Shown here: positions 1 through 7,279 of the stretch, piece after piece
How positions within the stretch are numbered: position 1 is the stretch's first letter
Layout of the letters: the number at the start of each line of letters is the position of its first letter
Assembly (NCBI GenBank): GCA_002383325.1
Contig: DFYJ01000149.1
Coordinates: 8,002-18,805 of the forward strand
Direction: 5' to 3'
Length of the DNA: 10,804 nt
Source: Candidatus Aminicenantes bacterium UBA4085
GTDB lineage: Bacteria > Acidobacteriota > Aminicenantia > Aminicenantales > UBA4085
Made by a program: the position numbers and the translations under genes
The notes under the pieces: model-generated
What the model saw: the letters and a program-made list of their open reading frames with translations, nothing else
Told to the model about the DNA's origin: nothing
Database searches by the model: none

Positions 1-227
1 AAAAAGAAGGCCAGCAGCGCGCCGGTGCGGATCGCGTCGACGGCCAAGCCGATCTCCTCGAAGCGGTCGAGAACCGAAGTCCGGACCGCCTTGGCCCGCT
101 TCTCCAGGTACCGGCTCATGGCGATCTTGGACGTGTCGGCCATGGCCATGTGGAAAAGGGACAGGGAGAAGGCGGCCAGGAAAAGAGCCGCCATGGCGGC
201 CCAGGCGGCGATCACCCCGGGGGTCAC
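1..227 (-). CDS. Probable CorC/HlyC-family CNNM membrane protein, N-terminal fragment
   Basis: This gene starts at a GTG one base after the ybeY stop and runs off the left edge, so only about 75 residues are visible. A GGGAG Shine-Dalgarno lies just upstream, inside the end of ybeY. The visible part begins with a hydrophobic membrane segment (about residues 4-25, rich in Ala, Leu and Phe). A region of the type ADTSKIAMSRYLEKRAKAV follows, and then another hydrophobic stretch begins at the window edge. This resembles the start of the CNNM (DUF21) transmembrane domain of CorC/HlyC proteins, in which a first helix is followed by small residues and a basic helix. Family members are linked to Mg2+/Co2+ transport and usually carry CBS domains further on, which cannot be seen here. 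From what I know of the families, a CorC-type gene is a common neighbour of phoH and ybeY, and this supports the call. The sequence similarity alone is modest, and an unrelated membrane protein remains possible. Confidence 0.55.
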   Translation of the reverse strand, partial: MTPGVIAAWAAMAALFLAAFSLSLFHMAMADTSKIAMSRYLEKRAKAVRTSVLDRFEEIGLAVDAIRTGALLAFF

Positions 228-228
228 G

Positions 229-648
229 TCAGGCTCCCTTCGGCCAGAGGACCGCGGCCAGGCGGGCCTCCTCGGTCTCGTGGCCGTGGAAGTGCTCGAA
301 TCCCAGCAGATGGAGGAAGCCGTGCGCGGCCAGGTACTCGATCTCGTGGCCCAGGCTGTGGCCGAGGCCGCCGGCCTGCTTCTCGGCCCGGGGCACCGAG
401 ATGATGATGTCGCCCATGTGGAAGTCGCCCTCCGGGGTTGGCTCCATGACCGGGAAGCTGAGGACGTCTGTCGGCTTGTCTTTGCCGCGGAAAGTTCTGT
501 TCAACCGGCGTATAGCGTCGTCGCCGGCCAGGACCAGAGTCAGACCGGGACGGCGGACTCCATAGAGGCGGGTCAGGCGCCTCAACAGGCGGAGAAGGCC
601 GGCCCGGTCAATCCTTCGGCGCTTCTGGCGGTTGATGATCTCGATCAT
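229..648 (-). CDS. ybeY: Endoribonuclease YbeY (rRNA maturation factor)
   Basis: A 139-residue single-domain zinc metalloprotein. YbeY proteins act in the cytoplasm in 16S rRNA 3'-end maturation and late ribosome quality control. The N-terminus IEIINRQKR is the usual first strand and fixes the start. NRTFRGKDKPTDVLSFP (50-66) is a family signature. The metal-binding motif HGFLHLLGFEH supplies His109, His113 and His119 in the expected H-x3-H-x5-H spacing. The residue before the last His is Glu where Asp is the rule in the HGxLHLxGxDH consensus, and further His residues (121, 123) follow directly. The length is slightly short of the usual 150-160. The start codon lies 41 bases inside the 3' end of the preceding 7TM-HD gene, with only weak G-rich sequence upstream (GGGGGA). 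Translation is therefore probably coupled to that of the upstream gene. The phoH-ybeY association is classic. Confidence 0.96.
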   Translation of the reverse strand: MIEIINRQKRRRIDRAGLLRLLRRLTRLYGVRRPGLTLVLAGDDAIRRLNRTFRGKDKPTDVLSFPVMEPTPEGDFHMGDIIISVPRAEKQAGGLGHSLGHEIEYLAAHGFLHLLGFEHFHGHETEEARLAAVLWPKGA

Positions 649-2947
649 GTCCGTTCGTCCGTCCCCCGTTCTTCTTCTTTTTGACCTCGAAATTGAAGCC
701 CGGGTACTCGACCCGCGGCTGGTAGACGTTCTTCAGGGTGGCCAGGAAGGAGTTGGCCACGGCCCGCAGCTCCCGCAGCGAGAAGCCGCAGTCGTCCAAC
801 TGGCCGTCCTGCAGGCAGGCGTCGAAGATGTCGCGGATGACCCGCTTGAGGTTGTCCTCCTTGTGCGACTTGATGCTCCGCGAGGCGGCCTCGACCGCGT
901 CGGCCAGCATGACCAGGCCGGCCCCTTTGGTTTGGGGGGTGGGACCCGGGTAGCGATATGTCTCCTCGCCGACCTTGTGCATCTCGGGGTCGTACTTCTC
1001 CTTGGCCTTGAGGTAGAAGTAGCGCACCAGCGAGGTTCCATGGTGCTGCTCCACGATCTCCCGGATCTCGGCCGGCAGGTGCTCCTTGCGGGCCAGCTCG
1101 GCGCCTTCCTTGACGTGGTTGACGATGACCAGCGCGCTCATGCTCGGGGTCAGGTCCTTGTGGGCGTCGAACTTGCGGTCCCAGTTCTCGATGAAGTACT
1201 CGGGCATCTTGATCTTGCCGATGTCGTGGTACAGGGCGCCAGCCTTGACCAGCAGAGGGTCGATCCCGATCTCCTCGGCCGCTTTCTCGGCCATCTGGGC
1301 CACCATCAGGGAGTGATGGTAGGAGCCGGGGGCTTCCACGGCCAGCTGGCGGAAGAGCGGCGACCCCGAGTTGGTCAGCTCGAGCAGCTTCGACTGGGTC
1401 AGGATGCGGAAGATGTTCTCGTAGATGGGCAGGAGCATGAAGGCCAGCCCCGCGGCCAGCATGCCTCCGAGCAGGGCCATGAGGGCGTTGGCGGCCAGAG
1501 TCTCCAGGCTGCCCTCCCGCCCGGACAGGAGGTAGAAAATCAATCCCAGCAGCAGGTTGATCGGCGCGACGACGAACAGGCCGGCCCGCAGGACCGCCGT
1601 CCGCTTGGTCTTGCCGTAGTACTTGACTCCGTAGATGGCGGCGATGCTTCCGACCAGGCCGAAGACGGCCAGCAGAAGGTCCGCGCCCAGGAGGTACCCG
1701 GCCAGCACGGAATTGATAACCGCGAACATCAGGGCCACCGGGTTGGTCGTCAGGAAGGCGAACAGCAGGACGCCGAACTGGAAGGGGATGGCGAAGGAGG
1801 CGCTCGCGGCGTCCCGGAAGAGGAACAAGCGGGTATTAAGGCTGGTGGCCTCGGCCAGGATCGAGCCGAGGCGGTAGAGCAACAGGGCCAGACCCAGGGT
1901 CAGCCCGGCCATGAGGAAGTGCTTCAGGGCGCCGCGGAAGGGATGGAGCGAAAGGAGGTAGAACCAGAGGGCCGTCAACAGAAGGCTGAAGAGCATGAAA
2001 GCCCCAACTGCGGCGGGCCAGGCCAGGTCCGGGCGCAGGACGCGGTTGATGGCGGAGATCTTCAGGACAGCGTCGGCCGTGGCCGTCTCGCCCTTGCGCA
2101 GGATGGTCCGGCCCCTGGGCACGGTGTAGTAGACCGGCTCGATCTGGGCCCGAGCGTTGGCTATGCGGGCCTCCGTCTCGACCTTGTTGAAGGTGATATT
2201 GGGAGCCAGGAAGCCGTAAGCCAGGCTGATCAGCAGACCCTTCTTCCGGGCGGTCAGCTCGAGGGCGTTGACGTCCAGGACGATGCGGGACTTGGCCTCC
2301 TTGACGTCCAGGACATCCTCGACTCTGACGGTCCGCTCGCCCTCCGGGCTGCGCAAGTTGGCCTGTCCGGCCTCGTGTCCCCGCTCGTTGAAGAGGCTCT
2401 TGGACAGCAGGACGCCGCGGCGGGCATAGCGCTCCAGAAGGTCCACCAGCGCGGACTCGAGATCGCTCCCGAAGCCGGCCTTGTCCAGGGCTTCCAGGTC
2501 GGCCGTCCCCAGCTCGATCCCGAACCGGTCATAGGCCATCTTCTGCATCTCAGCGAAGTCCCGCGATCCCGCTTGGACCGCCTGCCGGCCCATGGCGAAG
2601 AAGCGGCGAACCTTGTCCTCGGCGTCCAGGAAAACGTTGGGATCGAAGGAGTAAACCGGCAGGATACCGGCCTCCGCCGCCCGGCGCCGCCGGTCGGATG
2701 TCTCGGCGTCCTCGATTTGGACGTCTTCGGGGGCGACGATATCGGCCGGGGCGGCCTGTCCCTCGCGCAGGACCGGCAGCGGGCGCAGGGGCCGGGTCGA
2801 GGTCAAAGCGGCCAGCCCGGCCCCGAAGGCCAGGATCAGGACGATGGGGGTCTCGTAGAGCGGACGCTTGGCCTTTTCCTCGCGGATGGGCGGACGGTTC
2901 GGCCCGGCCTTGAAAAGGCGGATATTGCGGAAGGAGATGAGGGACAT
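608..2947 (-). CDS. pgpH: 7TM-HD family membrane phosphohydrolase (PgpH/YqfF-like)
   Basis: A 779-residue membrane protein with the full architecture of the 7TMR-HD family. It has an N-terminal membrane segment at about residues 32-50, an extracytoplasmic 7TMR-HDED region at about 51-307, and a cluster of hydrophobic segments at about 308-512. A cytoplasmic HD domain spans about 540-690. The metal-binding residues of the HD domain are visible: YHHS (His544/545), YHDIGK (His574-Asp575), His611 in NHVKEG, His635/636 in QHHGT, and Asp683 in LADAVEAASRS. Characterised relatives such as Listeria PgpH hydrolyse c-di-AMP. That activity is known for the family but is not shown for this lineage. The tail (about 756-779) is Lys-rich, then polar and low in complexity, and its coding sequence overlaps the start of ybeY. 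The gene begins 9 bases after the phoH stop, with AAGG as a plausible ribosome-binding site spanning that stop codon. It lies between phoH and ybeY, a common arrangement. Confidence 0.93.
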   Translation of the reverse strand: MSLISFRNIRLFKAGPNRPPIREEKAKRPLYETPIVLILAFGAGLAALTSTRPLRPLPVLREGQAAPADIVAPEDVQIEDAETSDRRRRAAEAGILPVYSFDPNVFLDAEDKVRRFFAMGRQAVQAGSRDFAEMQKMAYDRFGIELGTADLEALDKAGFGSDLESALVDLLERYARRGVLLSKSLFNERGHEAGQANLRSPEGERTVRVEDVLDVKEAKSRIVLDVNALELTARKKGLLISLAYGFLAPNITFNKVETEARIANARAQIEPVYYTVPRGRTILRKGETATADAVLKISAINRVLRPDLAWPAAVGAFMLFSLLLTALWFYLLSLHPFRGALKHFLMAGLTLGLALLLYRLGSILAEATSLNTRLFLFRDAASASFAIPFQFGVLLFAFLTTNPVALMFAVINSVLAGYLLGADLLLAVFGLVGSIAAIYGVKYYGKTKRTAVLRAGLFVVAPINLLLGLIFYLLSGREGSLETLAANALMALLGGMLAAGLAFMLLPIYENIFRILTQSKLLELTNSGSPLFRQLAVEAPGSYHHSLMVAQMAEKAAEEIGIDPLLVKAGALYHDIGKIKMPEYFIENWDRKFDAHKDLTPSMSALVIVNHVKEGAELARKEHLPAEIREIVEQHHGTSLVRYFYLKAKEKYDPEMHKVGEETYRYPGPTPQTKGAGLVMLADAVEAASRSIKSHKEDNLKRVIRDIFDACLQDGQLDDCGFSLRELRAVANSFLATLKNVYQPRVEYPGFNFEVKKKKNGGRTNGHDRDHQPPEAPKD

Positions 2948-2956
2948 GGCCGGGCC

Positions 2957-3907
<951 letters not shown>

Positions 3908-3944
3908 ATCGAGCGGGTCAGCAGCCTTGGTTCATGAGAAACAG

Positions 3945-3975
3945 ATTATAAACATCTTTCGGCCGGGCTTGTCAA
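3945..3975 (-). promoter_or_regulatory. Sigma-70-type promoter for the phoH operon
   Basis: Reading the minus strand, TTGACA (3970-3975) is followed 19 bases later by TATAAT (3945-3950). Both are perfect consensus hexamers in an otherwise GC-rich region. The spacer is 2 bases longer than ideal. A shifted -10 (TTTATA) would give 17. The predicted transcript would start near 3938, giving a leader of about 30 bases before the phoH ATG at 3907. Seen directly in the sequence; promoter activity is inferred. Confidence 0.75.
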
Positions 3976-3990
3976 ACGGAACCGAAGGAG

Positions 3991-4021
3991 GGACCGGCGG
4001 ATTCCGGAGGAGGCCCGGTCC
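3991..4021. repeat. Inverted repeat between divergent promoters
   Basis: GGACCGG at 3991-3997 and CCGGTCC at 4015-4021 form perfect 7-base arms with a 17-base centre that itself contains TCCGGA. The repeat lies between the phoH promoter and the plus-strand promoter at 4039-4067. It could be an operator or an RNA hairpin. Because GC-rich DNA yields such dyads by chance, regulatory function is only a hypothesis. Confidence 0.4.
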
Positions 4022-4038
4022 GGCCACCCGGGAAGGCA

Positions 4039-4067
4039 TTGAAAAGAAAGCCCGGATAGTGTATATA
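4039..4067 (+). promoter_or_regulatory. Sigma-70-type promoter for the glycan-precursor operon
   Basis: TTGAAA (4039-4044), a 17-base spacer, then TATATA (4062-4067), in an AT-rich island. The predicted start near 4074 gives a leader of about 38 bases before the ATG at 4112. The leader contains a short dyad ACGGG/CCCGT (4081-4085 and 4092-4096) immediately ahead of the ribosome-binding site AGGAG (4101-4105), six bases from the ATG. Five base pairs is too short to claim a regulatory hairpin. Confidence 0.7.
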
Positions 4068-4111
4068 AGGCTTTACTTTTACGGGTTTTGGCCCGTTCCT
4101 AGGAGAGCGCG

Positions 4112-4327
4112 ATGGGCAAGGAATTTACTACGGTAACAATCCCCACGGCCCTGATCGAGGAGATCGAGTGCGCGATCAAGGGGACAGAAATCAAAACCGT
4201 ATCAAGTTATATCGTCGGCGCGGTCCGCGAAGCGCTATCCAAGGGACCCGGAAAGGGCCAACCCTTCTCCGAGGAGGACGAAGAGAAAGTCAAAGAGCGG
4301 CTCAAGGCGCTCGGATACATCGACTGA
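4112..4327 (+). CDS. Small ribbon-helix-helix-like protein with a LKALGYID tail
   Basis: A 71-residue protein with a good ribosome-binding site (AGGAG, spacing 6), first in the plus-strand operon. Residues 6-43 fit a ribbon-helix-helix fold: a short beta strand (TTVTIP, alternating polar and hydrophobic), a helix (ALIEEIECAIKG), a turn with SSY, and a second helix (IVGAVREALSK). CopG/ParD-type proteins of this shape bind DNA as dimers. A Gly/Pro linker (45-50) leads to an acidic-basic helix ending in EEKVKERLKALGYID. From memory, a tail of this ERLxxLGYx kind occurs at the C-terminus of many sulfatase/AlkP-superfamily proteins, and the next gene encodes one that lacks it. The protein may autoregulate the operon, or may act as a partner of the neighbouring enzyme. 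No toxin gene is adjacent, so an antitoxin role is unsupported. Confidence 0.72.
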   Translation: MGKEFTTVTIPTALIEEIECAIKGTEIKTVSSYIVGAVREALSKGPGKGQPFSEEDEEKVKERLKALGYID

Positions 4328-4370
4328 CGCCCGGCATTGCCCCCCGGCGGGCTGCGGGCAGGAAGAGCTC

Positions 4371-5741
4371 ATGACACGCAAATTGATGGTCGTCGGACTC
4401 GACTGCGCCCCACCCGAGATCGTCCTCGACCGGAGGCTTGAATTCCCCGTCCTCAACCGCCTCATCGCCGGCGGGCGCTACGGCAAGAGGCGGAGCTCGG
4501 ACCCGCCGATCACCATCCCCGCCTGGATGGTCATGGCCACGGGCAAGGATCCCGGGCGGCTGGGCCTGTACGGATTCCGTCATCGCCACGGCTACACCTA
4601 CGACAGGATGTGGATCGCCACATCGCAGTCGGTCAAGGAGCCGGCGGTTTGGGACATCCTGGGGGCCCAGGGAGGGCAGAGCGTCCTTGTCAGCGTCCCG
4701 CCCAGCTACCCGCCGCACCCCGTGCCCGGTCAGCTCGTCGGCTGCTTCATCACCCCGGGAGCGGACAAGGAATACACCTATCCGGCCGGGCTGAAGGCCG
4801 AGATCGAGGAACGCTTCGGGCCGTACCCCTTCGACGTCGTCTTCCGGACCGAGGACCGCGATAAGATTCTGCAGGCCATCTACGACATGACGGCCAAGCG
4901 GTTCGAGGTCATGACCTGGTTGGCCCGGGAGAAGCCCTGGGATCTGTTCTGGTTCGTCGAGATCGGCGTCGACCGCATCCAGCATGCTTTTTGGAAGTTC
5001 CACGACCCGGCCCACCACATGCACGAGCCGGGGAACAAGTATGAGCGGGCCATCATGGACTACTACAAGTTCCTGGACGGCAAGATCGGCGGCCTGTTGG
5101 AGGCCGTGCCGGACGACACCGTGGTCTTGGCCGTCTCGGACCACGGGGCTAAGCGGATGAAGGGCGCCTTCTGCGTCAACGAGTGGCTGATCCGGCAGGG
5201 CGACCTGGTCCTCAAGGAAGAGCCCATGCGGGGGGCCAACATCGAGAAGACGCCCATCGACTGGAGCCGGACCAAGGCCTGGGGCTGGGGCGGCTATTAC
5301 GCCCGCATCTTTCTCAACGTGGAGGGCCGCGAGCCGCAGGGCGTGATCAAGCCGGAAGACTATGAAACCGAGCGGGAGGCCCTGGCCGAGCGGCTGAGAG
5401 GCGTGCGGGGACCGGACGGGGAGGCTTGGGCCACCCGGGTCATCAAGCCCAACGAGCTCTACCCCGAGCTGCGCGGCGACTATCCTGACCTGATGGTCTA
5501 CTTTGACGACCTCTACTGGCGGTCGGCCGGGACGCTGGGCTGGGGGTCCATGTACCTGGCCGAGAACGACACCGGCCCCGACGACGCCGTCCACGCCCAG
5601 GACGGCATGTACATCCTCTACGATCCCGCCGACCGGACCTCGATCCGCCGGGACATCGACATCCTGGACCTGGCGCCCACCATCCTGACCCGGATGGGGC
5701 ACGCCGTCCCAACCGACATGAGAGGCCGGCCCGTCCTTTAG
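4371..5741 (+). CDS. Cytosolic AlkP-superfamily phosphohydrolase/phosphodiesterase (COG3379-like)
   Basis: A 456-residue alkaline-phosphatase-superfamily enzyme of the type I phosphodiesterase group. The two-metal site can be followed through the sequence: Asp11 in VVGLDC, nucleophile Thr48 in PPITIPAW, Asp201 and His205 in VDRIQHAFW, Asp257-His258 in AVSDHGA, and His408 in DDAVHAQDG. The ATGK/PGRLGLYGF region (56-69) is typical of the group. There is no signal peptide or membrane segment, because the first metal ligand is already at residue 11, so the enzyme should be cytoplasmic. The substrate is unknown. Relatives are annotated as predicted phosphohydrolases or phosphomutases and often sit in surface-glycan loci, as here. 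It ends at MRGRPVL, just after the conserved fold, and lacks the ERLxxLGY tail that the preceding 71-residue protein carries. The ribosome-binding site AGGAAG is at 4360-4365. The gap to the preceding gene is 43 bases. Confidence 0.88.
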   Translation: MTRKLMVVGLDCAPPEIVLDRRLEFPVLNRLIAGGRYGKRRSSDPPITIPAWMVMATGKDPGRLGLYGFRHRHGYTYDRMWIATSQSVKEPAVWDILGAQGGQSVLVSVPPSYPPHPVPGQLVGCFITPGADKEYTYPAGLKAEIEERFGPYPFDVVFRTEDRDKILQAIYDMTAKRFEVMTWLAREKPWDLFWFVEIGVDRIQHAFWKFHDPAHHMHEPGNKYERAIMDYYKFLDGKIGGLLEAVPDDTVVLAVSDHGAKRMKGAFCVNEWLIRQGDLVLKEEPMRGANIEKTPIDWSRTKAWGWGGYYARIFLNVEGREPQGVIKPEDYETEREALAERLRGVRGPDGEAWATRVIKPNELYPELRGDYPDLMVYFDDLYWRSAGTLGWGSMYLAENDTGPDDAVHAQDGMYILYDPADRTSIRRDIDILDLAPTILTRMGHAVPTDMRGRPVL

Positions 5742-5767
5742 GCGACGTCCCGGCAAAGGAGTTTTTT

Positions 5768-6310
5768 ATGTGCGAAGGACATGATCACAAGGGCGCGGCC
5801 GTGTGGTTCACCGGCCTGCCCTGCTCGGGCAAGTCGGCCATCGCCGACCGGGCGGCGGCCCTCCTCAGGGAGCGCGGCTACCGGGTCGAGCGACTGGACG
5901 GCGACATCGTTCGCCAGGACCTGACCCGCGACCTGGGCTTCTCCAAGGCCGACCGCGACGAGAACATCCGGCGGGTGACGTTCGTCTCCAAGCTGCTGGC
6001 CCGCAACGGCGTCCTGGTCCTGACCTCGTTCATCTCGCCCTACGCCGAGATGCGCGACGCGGCCCGCCGCCAGATGGAGAATTTCTTCGAGGTTTACGTC
6101 AAGTGCCCCGTGGACGTCTGCGCCCAGCGCGACGTCAAGGGCATGTACAAGAAGGCCCTGGCCGGCCAGATCAAGGAATTCACCGGCGTCTCGGACCCCT
6201 ACGAGGAGCCGAAGGCGCCCGAGCTGGTCATCGAGACCGACAAGGAGACCTTGGAGCAGAGCACCGAGCGGCTGCTGCGGGCCTTGCAGGCGGCCGGCTA
6301 CCTGGAATAA
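5768..6310 (+). CDS. cysC: Adenylylsulfate (APS) kinase
   Basis: A 180-residue stand-alone APS kinase. It phosphorylates adenosine 5'-phosphosulfate with ATP to give PAPS, the sulfate donor for sulfotransferases. The P-loop GLPCSGKS is at 16-23, LDGD at 43-46, and LGFSKADRDENIRR at 56-69. The SFISPY motif (87-92) carries Ser90, equivalent to the phosphorylated Ser of E. coli CysC. The substrate lid GMYKKALAGQIKEFTG is at 125-140, and SDPYEEP follows. All are characteristic of true CysC and not of a generic kinase. The ribosome-binding site AAGGAG (5756-5761) is ideal. No ATP sulfurylase (CysD/CysN or Sat), PAPS reductase or sulfotransferase is in the window. The next two genes make nucleotide-activated uronic sugars, so PAPS for glycan sulfation is a more likely use than cysteine synthesis, but this is inferred from position. 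Confidence 0.94.
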   Translation: MCEGHDHKGAAVWFTGLPCSGKSAIADRAAALLRERGYRVERLDGDIVRQDLTRDLGFSKADRDENIRRVTFVSKLLARNGVLVLTSFISPYAEMRDAARRQMENFFEVYVKCPVDVCAQRDVKGMYKKALAGQIKEFTGVSDPYEEPKAPELVIETDKETLEQSTERLLRALQAAGYLE

Positions 6311-6337
6311 GATGCACCTCTTGGAAGGGGGGACGTC

Positions 6338-7279
6338 ATGAGCGCCTATCTCATCACCGGCGGAGCCGGATTCATCGGCTCCCATCTGGCCGAGGGGCTG
6401 GTCCGGCGCGGCCTCAGGGTCCGGGTTCTGGACAACTTCCTGACCGGGAAGCGCGAGAACTTGGCCCATCTGGGCGGCGCGGTGGAGATCATGGAAGGCG
6501 ACATCCGCGACCTGGAGACCTGCCGGCAGGCCGTGGACGGCATGGAGGTGGTCTTCCATGAGGCCGCCCTGCCGTCCGTGCCGCGCTCGGTTGAGGACCC
6601 CTTCACGACCAACGAGATCAACATTAGGGGCACGCTCAACATGCTCTGGGCGGCGGCCAAGGGCGGGGTGCGGCGGTTGGTCTTCGCCTCCTCTTCTTCG
6701 GTCTACGGCGACGATCCCCATCTGCCCAAGATCGAGGGGGTGGAGGGCATGCCCCTCTCACCTTACGCGGTCAGCAAGATCGTGGGGGAGAAATACCTCC
6801 AGACCTTCGCCAAGACTTTCGGCCTGTCGACCGTCAGCCTCCGCTATTTCAACGTCTTTGGGCCCCGCCAGGACCCCTTTTCCCAGTACGCCGCGGCCAT
6901 TCCGCTTTTTATCACCAAAATCCTCAAGGGCGAGGCGCCGGTCATCTACGGCGACGGCGAGCAGTCGCGCGACTTCACCTTCGTCGACAACATCGTCGAG
7001 GCCAACCTGCGGGCGGCCGAGACGCCGGGCCTCGGCGGCGAGGCCTTCAATGTGGCCTGCGCCGAGCGGATCACGGTCAACGCCCTGACGGCGCGCATCG
7101 GCGAGATCCTGGGACGGCCGGTTCAGCCGGTCCACGAGCCGCCGCGGCCCGGCGACATCAAGCATTCCTTCGCCGACATCGGCCGGGCCGTCGCCCGGAT
7201 GAATTTCCAGCCCCAGATTCTCTTCGACGAGGGGCTGCGCCGGACCATCCACTGGTACAAGGAGAGAGCCAAGTCATGA
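6338..7279 (+). CDS. NAD-dependent nucleotide-sugar 4-epimerase (WbpP/GalE-like, SDR)
   Basis: A 313-residue extended short-chain dehydrogenase. The Rossmann motif GGAGFIG is at 8-14, DNFLTGKREN at 32-41, the SSSSVYG strand at 118-124, and the catalytic YAVSK at 143-147 (Tyr143, Lys147). RYFNVFGPRQDP is at 169-180 and GDGEQSRDFTFVDN at 205-218. The segment AALPSVPRSVEDPFTTNEIN (76-95) resembles WbpP/TviC-type UDP-N-acetylglucosamine 4-epimerases more than classical GalE. The likely reaction is therefore UDP-GlcNAc to UDP-GalNAc, though UDP-glucose/galactose cannot be excluded. It starts 27 bases after cysC with a GGAAGGGGGG ribosome-binding site, and its TGA overlaps the ATG of the dehydrogenase gene (ATGA). 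The paired 4-epimerase and 6-dehydrogenase point to N-acetylgalactosaminuronic acid as a possible product. Confidence 0.9.
   Translation: MSAYLITGGAGFIGSHLAEGLVRRGLRVRVLDNFLTGKRENLAHLGGAVEIMEGDIRDLETCRQAVDGMEVVFHEAALPSVPRSVEDPFTTNEINIRGTLNMLWAAAKGGVRRLVFASSSSVYGDDPHLPKIEGVEGMPLSPYAVSKIVGEKYLQTFAKTFGLSTVSLRYFNVFGPRQDPFSQYAAAIPLFITKILKGEAPVIYGDGEQSRDFTFVDNIVEANLRAAETPGLGGEAFNVACAERITVNALTARIGEILGRPVQPVHEPPRPGDIKHSFADIGRAVARMNFQPQILFDEGLRRTIHWYKERAKS

Noticed and set aside
4112..4327. Antitoxin of a toxin-antitoxin pair
   Set aside because: The RHH-like fold is compatible, but the next gene is a 456-residue AlkP-superfamily enzyme and no small toxin-like gene is adjacent.
4328..4370. GCCCG/CGGGC dyad between the RHH and AlkP genes as a terminator or attenuator
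   Set aside because: Only 5 base pairs in a GC-rich gap, with no T-run. It is indistinguishable from chance.
4302..5756. A 484-codon minus-strand frame opposite the AlkP-superfamily gene
   Set aside because: The plus-strand frame has a complete metal site and a good ribosome-binding site. The minus frame has no recognisable motif and is a GC-bias shadow.
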